NCBI GenBank assembly: GCA_963703895.1
Contig: CAVPFX010000001.1
Location: 186,001-250,000, forward strand
Length of the DNA stretch: 64,000 nt
Direction of reading: 5' to 3'
DNA from: VRUE01 sp963703895
Lineage (GTDB): Bacteria > Actinomycetota > Thermoleophilia > Solirubrobacterales > 70-9
The notes under the pieces were generated by a model. The model did no database searches and had not been told where the DNA came from. It saw only the letters and a program-made list of their open reading frames with translations. A program made the position numbers and the translations under genes. Shown here in pieces: positions 33,550 through 41,528 of this stretch (the first letter of the stretch is position 1; each line of letters begins with the position of its first letter).

Positions 33550-33581
33550 AGAAGCCGCGTCCCGTTGAGGACGCGGCTTCT
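33550..33581 (+). terminator. Strong hairpin after the 27-codon ORF
   Basis: AGAAGCCGCGTCC pairs perfectly with GGACGCGGCTTCT (13 bp) over the 6-nt loop CGTTGA. Only a short TT follows, but stem strength and position make a terminator likely. Confidence 0.7.
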
Positions 33582-33807
33582 TGGAGACCGTTCATCAACT
33601 AGTCGCTGGCTCCAACTTAGTCGCCTCGTTGGCGACTCAACCCCGTTTGGATCTCACGCTGCCGGATGCATCGCGCTGCTTGTCTAGAGCGTCTCGTGTA
33701 CCGACGCGAGGATCGACTGACCCGACGGCGATAGGCCCAGGTAGGGCGAACCTGGCTCAGGGCGCCGGCCGAGGCACAATCGCAGCTACCAAGCGAGTTC
33801 CAGAATA

Positions 33808-33880
33808 TGGGCGGTACTGGGTTCGAACCAGTGACCCCCTGCGTGTAAAGCAGGTGCTCTCCCAGCTGAGCTAACCGCCC
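33808..33880 (-). tRNA. tRNA-Val (TAC)
   Basis: A 73-nt cloverleaf on the minus strand: acceptor GGGCGGT pairing with ACCGCCC, D stem GCTC/GAGC, anticodon stem CCTGC/GCAGG with loop TTTACAC (anticodon TAC), T arm ACTGG-TTCGAAC-CCAGT, discriminator A. No CCA is encoded. Confidence 0.95.
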
Positions 33881-33954
33881 AGGCGCAGCGCTCTGATTAT
33901 GGAACACGCGGGAGGAGGAGGTGGCGCGGTCGGAGGAATGGGAGAATCCCCGGC

Positions 33955-34293
33955 GTGAGATTCGAGGTCTTCTGGCGGGTCGCGGTAGTTCAGCTTGTTG
34001 CCGTGGCAGCGCTATCCCTGCTGCTCGGTGTGATCTTCTCCCGTGGCTTCTTCGTGAGCTGGGGGTGGCTGGTGGGGCCCTTGGCCTGGTTTGGCTGCGC
34101 TTGGCTGACGGCCAGGGTCGTTGGCTTGGAGCCGGAGCCGACTCTGGTGCGGGCGGTCCTGGCCGGAATCGTCAGCCTGCTCGCCGTGCTGATCGGCCAG
34201 CACTGGTTGGGAGCGTTGATCGCCGTGGGCCTCTTTGCCTACCTCTGCGCGATCGATTTCCGCCTGGATAGCCTGCGATCCGATGAACGCTGA
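33955..34293 (+). CDS. Small membrane protein
   Basis: A 112-aa protein with three or four hydrophobic segments (about residues 8-28, 34-52, 64-80 and 85-100) and a charged C-terminus. GTG start. It lies 18 bp before the SDR gene on the same strand and probably shares its transcript. No family was recognised. Confidence 0.55.
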   Translation: MRFEVFWRVAVVQLVAVAALSLLLGVIFSRGFFVSWGWLVGPLAWFGCAWLTARVVGLEPEPTLVRAVLAGIVSLLAVLIGQHWLGALIAVGLFAYLCAIDFRLDSLRSDER

Positions 34294-34311
34294 CGCGAAG
34301 CGAGCGATGCA

Positions 34312-35229
34312 GTGAGCTGGGGCGTCGCCGACATCCCGGACCTGAGCGGCCACACCGCCGTCGTCACCGGGGCCAACGGCGGGCTCGGCCTGGAGACGGC
34401 GCGAGCGCTGGCCGCGGCCGGCGCCGACGTCGTGATGGCGGCGCGCAACCAGGAGCGGGCGAGCGCAGCCAAGGAGCAGATCGAGGCGACCGCGCCCGGG
34501 GCAAGCCTGACGATCGTCGAATTGGACCTCGGTTCGCTTGACTCGGTCAAGGCCGCGGCCGAGGAGATCCTCGCGGCTCACGAGACGATCGACCTGCTGG
34601 TCAACAATGCCGGTGTGATGGGCATCCCCGAGCGTCGCACCGCCGACGGCTTCGAGATGCAGTTCGGCGTCGATCACCTCGGCCACTTCGCCCTCACCGC
34701 CCGGCTGCTGCCGGCGCTGCTCCGCGCGCCGGCGGCTCGGATCGTCACCGTGACCAGCTCCGCACACCACCTCGGCCGGGCGGTCGACCCAGAGAACCCC
34801 AACCTGGAGGGCCGCTACGGGCCCTGGCGCGCCTACAACCAGGCCAAGCTCGCCAACTTCCATTTCGGTCTCGGCCTGCACCGGCTGCTCAGCGAGGCCG
34901 GCGCGCCAGCCGCCAGCCTGGTCACCCACCCCGGGCTCTCCAACACCGAGCTGCAGGCGGTCAGCGTCGAGGAGACCGACGGTGGCTTTTCCCAGCGTTT
35001 CTTCTTGACGCTCGCCCGCAGCGTCGGCATGGCCCCCGCCGAGGGGGCGCTCTCGCAGCTGCGGGCCGCGACCGACCCGAAGGCCAAGAGCGGCGAGTTC
35101 TACGGCCCGCTGTTCGTCGGCAACGGCCCGCCGGTACGCAAGCCGGTGCTGCGCCTTGGGAACAACCGCGCGATCGAGAAGCTCTGGCAAGTCTCCGAGC
35201 GCGAAACCGGCCTCGAACTACGACCGTGA
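34312..35229 (+). CDS. Short-chain dehydrogenase/reductase
   Basis: A 305-aa classical SDR resembling retinol dehydrogenase-like reductases. TGANGGLG is the cofactor-binding motif, NNAGVMG follows strand 4, the catalytic serine is in VTVTSSAHH and YNQAK is the YXXXK pair. MAARNQE after strand 2 favours NADP(H). GTG start. Its stop overlaps the next SDR gene by 4 nt, so the two are coupled. Substrate unknown. Confidence 0.88.
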   Translation: MSWGVADIPDLSGHTAVVTGANGGLGLETARALAAAGADVVMAARNQERASAAKEQIEATAPGASLTIVELDLGSLDSVKAAAEEILAAHETIDLLVNNAGVMGIPERRTADGFEMQFGVDHLGHFALTARLLPALLRAPAARIVTVTSSAHHLGRAVDPENPNLEGRYGPWRAYNQAKLANFHFGLGLHRLLSEAGAPAASLVTHPGLSNTELQAVSVEETDGGFSQRFFLTLARSVGMAPAEGALSQLRAATDPKAKSGEFYGPLFVGNGPPVRKPVLRLGNNRAIEKLWQVSERETGLELRP

Positions 35230-35986
35230 ACCTCGGCCTCGAGAACCGGGTGGCGCTGGTAATGGGCGCCAGTCGCGGCATCGGCCGGGCGATCGCGGCA
35301 GCGCTGGCCGCGGAGGGGGCCAGAGTTGCCATCGCCAGCCGCAGCATCGAGAAGCTGGAAGAGGCAGTGGCTGGGATCGGCGCGGGCGCGGCGGCAACGC
35401 CGTTCGTTGCCGATGCGGCCGACCTCGATCGTCTGGCGGCACTGCCTGGCGAGGTCGAGGGGGAGTCGGCCCGATCGAGATCCTTGTCCTCAACACCGGC
35501 GGCCCACCCTTCGGCGGCGCTCTCGACCACGAGCGCGACGAGTGGGAGAGCGCCTACCGCTCGCTCGTCCTCGCTCCCCGCGTGCTCGCCGGTGCCGTCG
35601 TGCCGAAAATGCGCGGGCGCGGCTGGGGCCGGATCGTCAACGTCGGTTCCTCTTCCACCCGCGAGCCGATCCCCGGCCTCAACCTCTCCAACGCCCACCG
35701 CATGGCCGCGGTCGGCTTCCTCAAGACGCTCTCGCGCGAGGTCGCCGGCGACGGGATCACCGTCAACACCGTAGCCACCGGCCGCTTCGCCACCGAGCGA
35801 CTTGCCGACGCCAGTGGCTCTCTTGACGGCGCCGAGACGGCCGCGAAGCAGGAAGTGCCCGCCGGTCGCCTCGGCCAACCGGAGGAGTACGGCGACCTCG
35901 TCGCCTTCCTCTGCTCGGAGAGAGCTGCCTACCTAACGGGCACCGTCATCCCCATCGACGGTGGTCTATTGCGCTCCGCCTTCTAA
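35226..35986 (+). CDS. Atypical SDR-family oxidoreductase, frameshifted
   Basis: A FabG-like SDR broken by a single-base change in the G5 run at 35459-35463. The N-terminal part has MGASRGIGRA; the C-terminal part, in the next frame, has VLNTGGPPFG, IVNVGSSSTREPIPGLNLSN and GTVIPIDGG. One added G restores a 253-aa protein of normal length. The usual catalytic YXXXK is replaced by LNLSNAHRM, a pattern seen in a non-classical SDR branch. It overlaps the preceding SDR by 4 nt. Confidence 0.8.
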
Positions 35987-35990
35987 CCAC

Positions 35991-36035
35991 CGAGTCCGTC
36001 TCAACCCGCGTATAACGGGGTCTGGGACGGACTCG
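35991..36035. terminator. Bidirectional hairpin between SDR and lysS
   Basis: CGAGTCCGTC (35991-36000) pairs with GACGGACTCG (36026-36035), with further ACCC/GGGT pairing inside. It fills the gap between two convergent stop codons. Confidence 0.65.
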
Positions 36036-37565
36036 TTACTCGGCGGCAGTCGAGCGCATCGAGGGGAAGAGGATCACGTCCCGCAGGTTCTCGGCGTCGG
36101 CGAGGATCATCGCCAGGCGATCGACGCCGATGCCCGAGCCGCCAGCGGGCAATGACCCGTATTCGAGCGCCCGCACGAACTCGTCGTCGCTTGGGTAGGG
36201 CGCCTCTTCGCTTTCCGGGTGCCGGCGCTTGCGCTGGCGCACGAAGTTGTCGCGCTGCATATCGGCGTCGTTGGTGTCGGTGCCGCCACCGATGATCTCC
36301 ATCCGGTCGACGACCCCGTCGAACGCCTCGCCTAGTTCGCGATCCTCAAGCTGCTCGGGACGCCTGGGGACCGGCTTCACCGTTGGCCAGAGTTCACGCG
36401 GCAAGTCGACGAGGAAGGTGGGTTGGACCAGCTTCGGCTCGATCCGCTTGCCCTGGATCCCGTCGACGATCCAGGCCCAGTCCGCGTCCGGGGGGGCGTC
36501 TTCGTCTAACAGCTCGACCAGCTCCTCGCGGCTCGCGGTGAGGATGTCGACTTTGGTCTCCTCGAGGATCGCGTCGCGCAGGGTGATCTGTTTCCATGGA
36601 GCTTTGAAGTCGATCTCGTGATCGCCGCGTTTAACCACCGTCGAGCCCTCGTTCACCTCCGCGACCACGGTCGAGATCATCTGCTCGGCGAACTCCATCA
36701 CGCCCTTGTAGCCAGCGCAGCTGAGGAACCACTCGAGCATCGTGAACTCGGGGTTGTGTTTGGGCGAGAGGCCCTCGTTGCGGAAGAACCTGCTCAGCTC
36801 GTAGACGTTCTCGAAGCCACCGACGATCGCCCGCTTCAGGTAGAGCTCGGTCGCGGTGCGCAGGAACAGTTCGCGGCCGAGAGCGTGGTGTTTGGTGGTG
36901 AACGGGCGAGCCGCGGCGCCGCCGGCGAGGGTCTGCAGGATCGGCGTTTCTACCTCGACGAAGTCGTGCTCGTTCAGGTAGTTGCGGATCGCCGCGACCA
37001 GCTTCGCCCGCATCGCGAAGATCTTGCGCGAGTCCTCGTTCGCCATCAGGTCGAGCTCGCGCTGGCGGTAGCGGACCTCGACGTCGGAGATGCCGTGGAA
37101 GAGGTCAGGCGGGTCGCGCAGCGCCTTGCCCAGCATCGTGCACTCGCGCACCGCCAGCGCCAGCTGCCCGCGCTTGGTGACGTAGAGGTCGCCTTCGATG
37201 CCAACCGTGTCGCCGATGTCGAGCGCGTCGATGCGGCCGAAGGCCTCCTCGCCGAGCGAATCGACGCGGGCGTATGCCTGGATCGAGCCGGTCAGGTCGC
37301 GGATGTCGAGGAAGATCGTCTTGCCGTGACCGCGGCGACCCACCACCCGGCCGGCGATCCGGTAGGAGAACCCGGCCTGCTCGCCCTCTTCGAGCTGCTC
37401 GGGATCGTGCGCCTCACGGATCGCCGAGATCTTGTCGCGATTGGGGAAGCCCTCGCGGGGATAGGGATCGATCCCTTCCGCCCGCAGCCGCTCGAGCTTT
37501 TCGCGGCGGACGCTTTCGGTGGAGCCCTCCGAAGGCTTGGCTTTCGGAGGGGCGTCGTCGTTCAC
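36036..37565 (-). CDS. lysS: Lysine--tRNA ligase (class II)
   Basis: A 509-aa class II lysyl-tRNA synthetase that charges tRNA-Lys. An N-terminal OB-fold anticodon-binding domain (GRVVGRRGHGKTIFLDIRD) is followed by motif 1 (FVEVETPILQTLAGGAAARPF), motif 2 (FRNEGLSPKHNPEFTMLEW) and motif 3 (GGSGIGVDRLAMIL). The region between motifs 2 and 3 is more divergent than in typical LysS, including a GGGTDTNDADMQRDNF segment. GTG 37565 overlaps the prmC stop as GTGA, making it the last gene of argF-lgt-prmC-lysS. Confidence 0.9.
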   Translation of the reverse strand: MNDDAPPKAKPSEGSTESVRREKLERLRAEGIDPYPREGFPNRDKISAIREAHDPEQLEEGEQAGFSYRIAGRVVGRRGHGKTIFLDIRDLTGSIQAYARVDSLGEEAFGRIDALDIGDTVGIEGDLYVTKRGQLALAVRECTMLGKALRDPPDLFHGISDVEVRYRQRELDLMANEDSRKIFAMRAKLVAAIRNYLNEHDFVEVETPILQTLAGGAAARPFTTKHHALGRELFLRTATELYLKRAIVGGFENVYELSRFFRNEGLSPKHNPEFTMLEWFLSCAGYKGVMEFAEQMISTVVAEVNEGSTVVKRGDHEIDFKAPWKQITLRDAILEETKVDILTASREELVELLDEDAPPDADWAWIVDGIQGKRIEPKLVQPTFLVDLPRELWPTVKPVPRRPEQLEDRELGEAFDGVVDRMEIIGGGTDTNDADMQRDNFVRQRKRRHPESEEAPYPSDDEFVRALEYGSLPAGGSGIGVDRLAMILADAENLRDVILFPSMRSTAAE

Positions 37566-38413
37566 GGCGCCAGGCCGACCGTTACCCGCTCGTCGCCGCG
37601 GTAGTCGGTGCGCGTCTCGGCCTCGCGCAGCAGCTCGCGCATTGCCGGACCGTGATGGGTGTCGTGCTCGAGCGCCATCCGCCAACCGCTCGGCGTTTCC
37701 TCGATCAGGCCGCGGATGATGTCGAGGCCGTCCTCGCCGGCGTCACCGGCGTCAGGGTCCCCCTGCACGGCGACGCGCGGCTCGCGGCGGATCTCCGGTG
37801 AGCGCTCGTCGATCGAGGTATTGGTGATGTAGGGAAGGTTGGCGATCAGCAGGTCGACTTCCTCGACGTGATCGGGGATCCCGTGGGCCACGGTCACCTC
37901 GAGCGCAACGCCGAGCCGCTCGGCGTTCTCGCGGGCTTTCTCCGCCGCTTCGGGCGAGAGGTCGGAGGCGGTGACGCGCAGGTCGGGTCGCTCGCTGAGC
38001 AGCGCCAGGGCGATCGCCCCCGAGCCGGTGCCGACCTCGTGCACCCGCGCGCCCTTGGCGAGCTCGGTCCCGACCGCCACGAGCAGCTCGGTCTCGCGAC
38101 GCGGGATCAACACCCGCTCGTCGACCGTGATCTCGATCTCGCGGAAGCGGCAGCTGCCGAGGATGTACTCGAGCGGCTCGCGCTCGCGACGGCGGGCGAC
38201 GTAGCGCTCGATCTCCGCCCGGGCCTCGGGAGTGACGACGTTGGTGCCGTCGCGCTCGAGCTCCTCGACCCGCACCGAGAGCGCCTTGGCGACTAAAAGC
38301 TTGGCGTCGGACTCCGGTGTCTCGCAGCCGGCCGCCGCGATCGACTCGGTTGCCTGGGCCAGGACTTCTGCGGCGCTCGCCGCCGGCGGCGCTCCCTCCG
38401 TCTGGGCTTCCAC
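37562..38413 (-). CDS. prmC: Release factor glutamine N5-methyltransferase
   Basis: A 283-aa SAM-dependent enzyme that methylates the GGQ glutamine of release factors. An N-terminal helical domain precedes EPLEYILGSCRF, VLIPRRETELL, motif I VHEVGTGSGAIAL and the catalytic segment, here ANLPYI rather than the common NPPY. RREPRVAVQGDPDAGDAGEDGLDIIRGL matches the family region after it. It lies 2 bp after lgt and overlaps lysS by 4 nt. Confidence 0.88.
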   Translation of the reverse strand: MEAQTEGAPPAASAAEVLAQATESIAAAGCETPESDAKLLVAKALSVRVEELERDGTNVVTPEARAEIERYVARRREREPLEYILGSCRFREIEITVDERVLIPRRETELLVAVGTELAKGARVHEVGTGSGAIALALLSERPDLRVTASDLSPEAAEKARENAERLGVALEVTVAHGIPDHVEEVDLLIANLPYITNTSIDERSPEIRREPRVAVQGDPDAGDAGEDGLDIIRGLIEETPSGWRMALEHDTHHGPAMRELLREAETRTDYRGDERVTVGLAP

Positions 38414-38415
38414 GG

Positions 38416-39207
38416 CTACAGCCCCGCTACGGGTCTGATCGGTTGGGTGGAAGCCACGGTCGAAAGGCTACCGTGTCGGCGCCGAACGGCGAGGATCCAG
38501 ACGACGCCGATCGCAACCATCGTCAGGCTCTCCAACTGGGCCGTGGTCAGGCCGAGCGCGGCGTCGCTGTTGCGGCGCAGGAACTCGACCCCGAAGCGCT
38601 CGATCCCAGCGTAGATCAGGTAGATCGCGAAGAGGACGCCAGCGCGAAAACGATCGCGCAACTGCCAGAGGATCCAGGCGCCGAGGCCCATCGCCAGCGT
38701 CTCGTAGATCGGCGTCGGGTGAACGGTGCGGTCGGTGGGCACGGTGCCGTCCGGATATGACATCGCCCAGGGCCCGTCCCAGGGCTTGCCGTAGTCGCCG
38801 TCGCCGGAAAGCTGACAACCGCAGCGGCCGATCGCGTAGCCGAGGGCGAGAGCGGGCGCGGCGAGGTCGAGCAGGGTGAAACCGAGGAAGTCGCGGTACC
38901 AGGCCCAGGCCAACACGGCGAGGGTGCCGCCGATCGCGCCGCCGTACCAGACCAACCCCGAGCCGGAGAAGAGATTGCCGAGCAGGTCGTCCTTGACGCT
39001 GTCGTAGTTCTGCACGATGAAGTAGATGCGCGAGCCGACGACACCGCCGATCAGGGCGGCGAAGCCCATCTCGTAAGCCCAGTCGACGGGCTTGCCGATC
39101 TCCTTCAGCCGCTTCGCGATCAGCGCCCCGGCGGCGAGAAAAGCGAGGGCGAACATCAGCCCAAAAGTCTGCAGGGTGAGCGGCCCGATGTTGATCTCGG
39201 GGTACAT
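38416..39207 (-). CDS. lgt: Prolipoprotein diacylglyceryl transferase
   Basis: A 263-aa integral membrane enzyme that attaches diacylglycerol to the lipobox cysteine of lipoproteins. About seven hydrophobic helices are visible, with the family segments GGVVGSRIYFI, GLVWYGGAIGG, the signature GRCGCQLSGDGDYG (usual GRXGNFXNGE, here Cys-rich as in some actinobacteria) and HPTPIYETL. Substrates in this window would include the lipoprotein at 9614-10105. It is 3 bp downstream of argF. Confidence 0.92.
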   Translation of the reverse strand: MYPEINIGPLTLQTFGLMFALAFLAAGALIAKRLKEIGKPVDWAYEMGFAALIGGVVGSRIYFIVQNYDSVKDDLLGNLFSGSGLVWYGGAIGGTLAVLAWAWYRDFLGFTLLDLAAPALALGYAIGRCGCQLSGDGDYGKPWDGPWAMSYPDGTVPTDRTVHPTPIYETLAMGLGAWILWQLRDRFRAGVLFAIYLIYAGIERFGVEFLRRNSDAALGLTTAQLESLTMVAIGVVWILAVRRRHGSLSTVASTQPIRPVAGL

Positions 39208-39210
39208 CGC

Positions 39211-40095
39211 TCAGCCGGCGAGCAGCATCTCGAGCAGGGCCTTCTGGGTGTGCAGGCGGTTCTCGGCCTGGTCCCAAACCGCGGAGCGCTCGCCGTAGAG
39301 CACCTCGGCGGTGATCTCCTCACCCGGATGGGCGGGCAGACAGTGGAGGACGATCGCGTCTTCCTTGGCGGCGGCGAGCAGGTCGGCGTCGACCCGGAAG
39401 GGAGCCAGGTCGGCGCGGCGGCGCGCTGCCTCCTCCTCATCTCCCATGCTGACCCAAACGTCGGTGTAGATCGCGTCGGCACCGGCCGCGGCGTCGCGCG
39501 GGTCGGCGGTCAGTTTTGCTTCGTGCCCTTCCTCCAACTGGTAGCCGGGCGGCGCCGCGACAACGACCTCGACCCCAGCCAGCTCACCGGCAATTGCCAG
39601 CGAGCGGGCGACGTTGTTGCCGTCGCCGACATAGGCGAGGCGCTGCCCGGCGAGGTCGCCGCGGCGCTCGCGCAGGGTGAGCAGGTCGGCGAGCGCCTGA
39701 CAGGGATGGTGGAGCGGCGTCAGCGCGTTGACGACCGGCACCTCGGCGCTGGCAGCGAGCTCGGCAACCAGCTCGTGCGAGCCGGAGCGGATCACGATCG
39801 CGTCGACGTAGCGCGAGAGCACCCGCGCGGTGTCGGCGGGCGACTCGCCGCGCGAGAGCTGCATTTCGTCGCCGCGCAGCACGACCGGGTTGGCGCCGAG
39901 CTCGGCGACCCCGACCTCGAAGGAGATCCGCGTCCGGGTCGAGGGCTTTTCGAAGACGAGCGCGATGCTGCGTCCGGCCAGCGCCTCGGACCCGAGGTGC
40001 TCCCGCCGCCCCGCTTTCAGCGCCGCGGCGCGGTCGAGCAGCTTGCCGAGCTCGAAGGCGCCCAGCTCTTCGCCTGTGAGGAAGTCACGCTTCAA
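39211..40095 (-). CDS. argF: Ornithine carbamoyltransferase
   Basis: A 294-aa enzyme of arginine biosynthesis that makes citrulline from ornithine and carbamoyl phosphate. STRTR (52-56) binds carbamoyl phosphate, HPCQ is the second phosphate-site motif, VWVSMGDE corresponds to the ornithine SMG loop and HCLPAH carries the catalytic Cys. The start is TTG 40095 because no other start gives a normal N-terminus. TAGTAT lies 7 nt before it, consistent with a leaderless message. It heads the four-gene operon. Confidence 0.93.
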   Translation of the reverse strand: MKRDFLTGEELGAFELGKLLDRAAALKAGRREHLGSEALAGRSIALVFEKPSTRTRISFEVGVAELGANPVVLRGDEMQLSRGESPADTARVLSRYVDAIVIRSGSHELVAELAASAEVPVVNALTPLHHPCQALADLLTLRERRGDLAGQRLAYVGDGNNVARSLAIAGELAGVEVVVAAPPGYQLEEGHEAKLTADPRDAAAGADAIYTDVWVSMGDEEEAARRRADLAPFRVDADLLAAAKEDAIVLHCLPAHPGEEITAEVLYGERSAVWDQAENRLHTQKALLEMLLAG

Positions 40096-40113
40096 GCAGC
40101 GGATACTACGGCG
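40096..40113. promoter_or_regulatory. Overlapping bidirectional -10 element (argF/EEP gene)
   Basis: In the 18-bp gap GATACT (plus, 40102-40107) is 6 nt before the GTG at 40114, while TAGTAT (minus, 40108-40103) is 7 nt before the TTG at 40095. The two hexamers overlap symmetrically. Any -35 contacts must lie inside the two genes. Confidence 0.45.
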
Positions 40114-40989
40114 GTGGAATTCACCGCCGTCAGCTGGAACCTCTTCCACGGTCGCGACTTCCCACCCGATCCGGGGCTCTTCACCTGGCGCTCGCGACTG
40201 CTCGGGATCGAGGAGCGAAACGAGACCCACGTCCAGGTCAACCGCGAGCTGGTCGACGAGTTCGCCGCGATGCTGGCCAGCGCCGAGTGGGACGTAGCGC
40301 TGCTGCAGGAGTGCCCGCCGCGGTTCGCGGCGCCGCTGGCCGAGGCCTGCGGCGCGGAAGCGCACCGGGCGCTCACCTCGCGCAACTCGTTCAGCGCCCT
40401 GCGCACCTTCATCGCCCGCCGCAACCCCGACCTGATCGCCTCCGGCGAGGGCGGCTCGAACCTAACCCTGGTGCGAACTCCCTTCCGGTGCGCTTTATGT
40501 GGTCATGAGCCACATAAAGCGCACCGGAAGGACGGAGTCGTGGAGCCGCGGGAGCTGGCGATCCACACGGGGCGGCCGGAGCGGCGGGCGATGGCCTTCA
40601 CTCGTGTTGCGATCGACGAAGACGCCGACCTCTGCGTCGCCAACCTGCATGCGACCAACGACAGGCCCGACCTCGCCACCGCTGACGTGCTGCGTGCCGC
40701 GGAGGCGGCGGTCCAGTGGGCGGGAGACTCGCCGCTGCTCTTCGGCGGAGACCTCAACCTGCGGCCCGCTGAGGATCCCGGAGTCTTCGAGACCCTGCGC
40801 GAGCGCTTCGGGCTCAGCGGGCCCACCCACCCCAGGGCGATCGACCATCTGCTCGCTCGCGGACTTGAGGTAGTCGCGGCCCCCACGCCCTGGCCGGCGC
40901 AGCAACGCGAGCTTCCCGACCGCGGTCGCCAGCTCCGCCTATCCGACCACACCCCGGTCCAGGCTCGCTACAAAACGGGTGGCCCATAG
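40114..40989 (+). CDS. Endonuclease/exonuclease/phosphatase family protein with repeat insertion
   Basis: A 291-aa EEP-fold hydrolase. SWNLFHGRDF provides the Asn, LLQECPP the metal-binding Glu, NLHATND the His/Asn, LFGGDLNLRP the catalytic Asp-Asn and LSDHTPV the C-terminal Asp-His. The substrate could be nucleic acid or a phospholipid/phosphate ester. Residues around 124-139 (RCALCGHEPHKAHRK) are encoded by copy C of the 47-bp palindrome, which keeps the frame open, so the family protein has gained a foreign loop. GTG start. Confidence 0.8.
   Translation: MEFTAVSWNLFHGRDFPPDPGLFTWRSRLLGIEERNETHVQVNRELVDEFAAMLASAEWDVALLQECPPRFAAPLAEACGAEAHRALTSRNSFSALRTFIARRNPDLIASGEGGSNLTLVRTPFRCALCGHEPHKAHRKDGVVEPRELAIHTGRPERRAMAFTRVAIDEDADLCVANLHATNDRPDLATADVLRAAEAAVQWAGDSPLLFGGDLNLRPAEDPGVFETLRERFGLSGPTHPRAIDHLLARGLEVVAAPTPWPAQQRELPDRGRQLRLSDHTPVQARYKTGGP
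40483..40529. repeat. 47-bp palindromic repeat, copy C (inside a CDS)
   Basis: Perfect 20-base arms as in copy B, centre TCATGAG. It interrupts the EEP-family reading frame but leaves it open, encoding about 15 residues with two cysteines and two histidines. Confidence 0.9.
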
Positions 40990-41060
40990 CCGCCGAAACG
41001 GCAGGAATGCGATAGTCAGGCGGGAACACCCGCCCAAACGACTAGGAGGCGAGACGGAAG

Positions 41061-41528
41061 ATGGCCGCGAAAAAACAGACAACCGGCAAAGCGACGAAAA
41101 AAGCCAAAGCCGGCGCGCGTGCCAAAAAACCGGCCGCCAAACCCGCATCAAAAAAAACAGCAAAAGCAAAAAACCCCAAAACGACGAAAAAAGCAAAAAC
41201 AAAAAGCTCGGCGAGCAAAGGTGCGACCACCGGGCTCGACAAGAGCGTCGAGCAGTTCCGCGAAAGCCTCGAGCGCAACGTCACGGTCAGCCGCGACCGC
41301 CTGCAGGAGGTCGTCGACGACGCGGTCAAACGCGGCCGGATGACCCGCAGCGACGCCGAGAAAATGCTCTCCGAACTGGTCAAAAAGGGCCGCCGCCAGA
41401 CCGACTCGCTGCTCAAGGAACTTGAACGGCTGGTCAAACAGGCGCGCCGCGAGGTCGGCGGCCGGGCCGGGCCGGTGCGCAAACAGGCGACGCAGGCCGC
41501 ACGACGCGCCCGTAAGAAACTGCCCTAG
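41061..41528 (+). CDS. Lys-rich histone H1-like/phasin-like DNA-binding protein
   Basis: A 155-aa protein in two parts. Residues 1-55 are almost wholly Lys/Ala/Thr/Ser with repeated KKPAAKPA and TKKAKTK motifs, like the tails of histone H1 and bacterial H1-like proteins. Residues 60-140 form charged amphipathic helices (VEQFRESLERNVTVSRDRLQ, EKMLSELVKKGRRQTDSLLK) resembling phasins and PHA-synthesis regulatory proteins. The C-terminus is again basic. It probably compacts or coats DNA, possibly linked to polymer granules. Its stop overlaps the next gene by 1 nt. Confidence 0.65.
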   Translation: MAAKKQTTGKATKKAKAGARAKKPAAKPASKKTAKAKNPKTTKKAKTKSSASKGATTGLDKSVEQFRESLERNVTVSRDRLQEVVDDAVKRGRMTRSDAEKMLSELVKKGRRQTDSLLKELERLVKQARREVGGRAGPVRKQATQAARRARKKLP

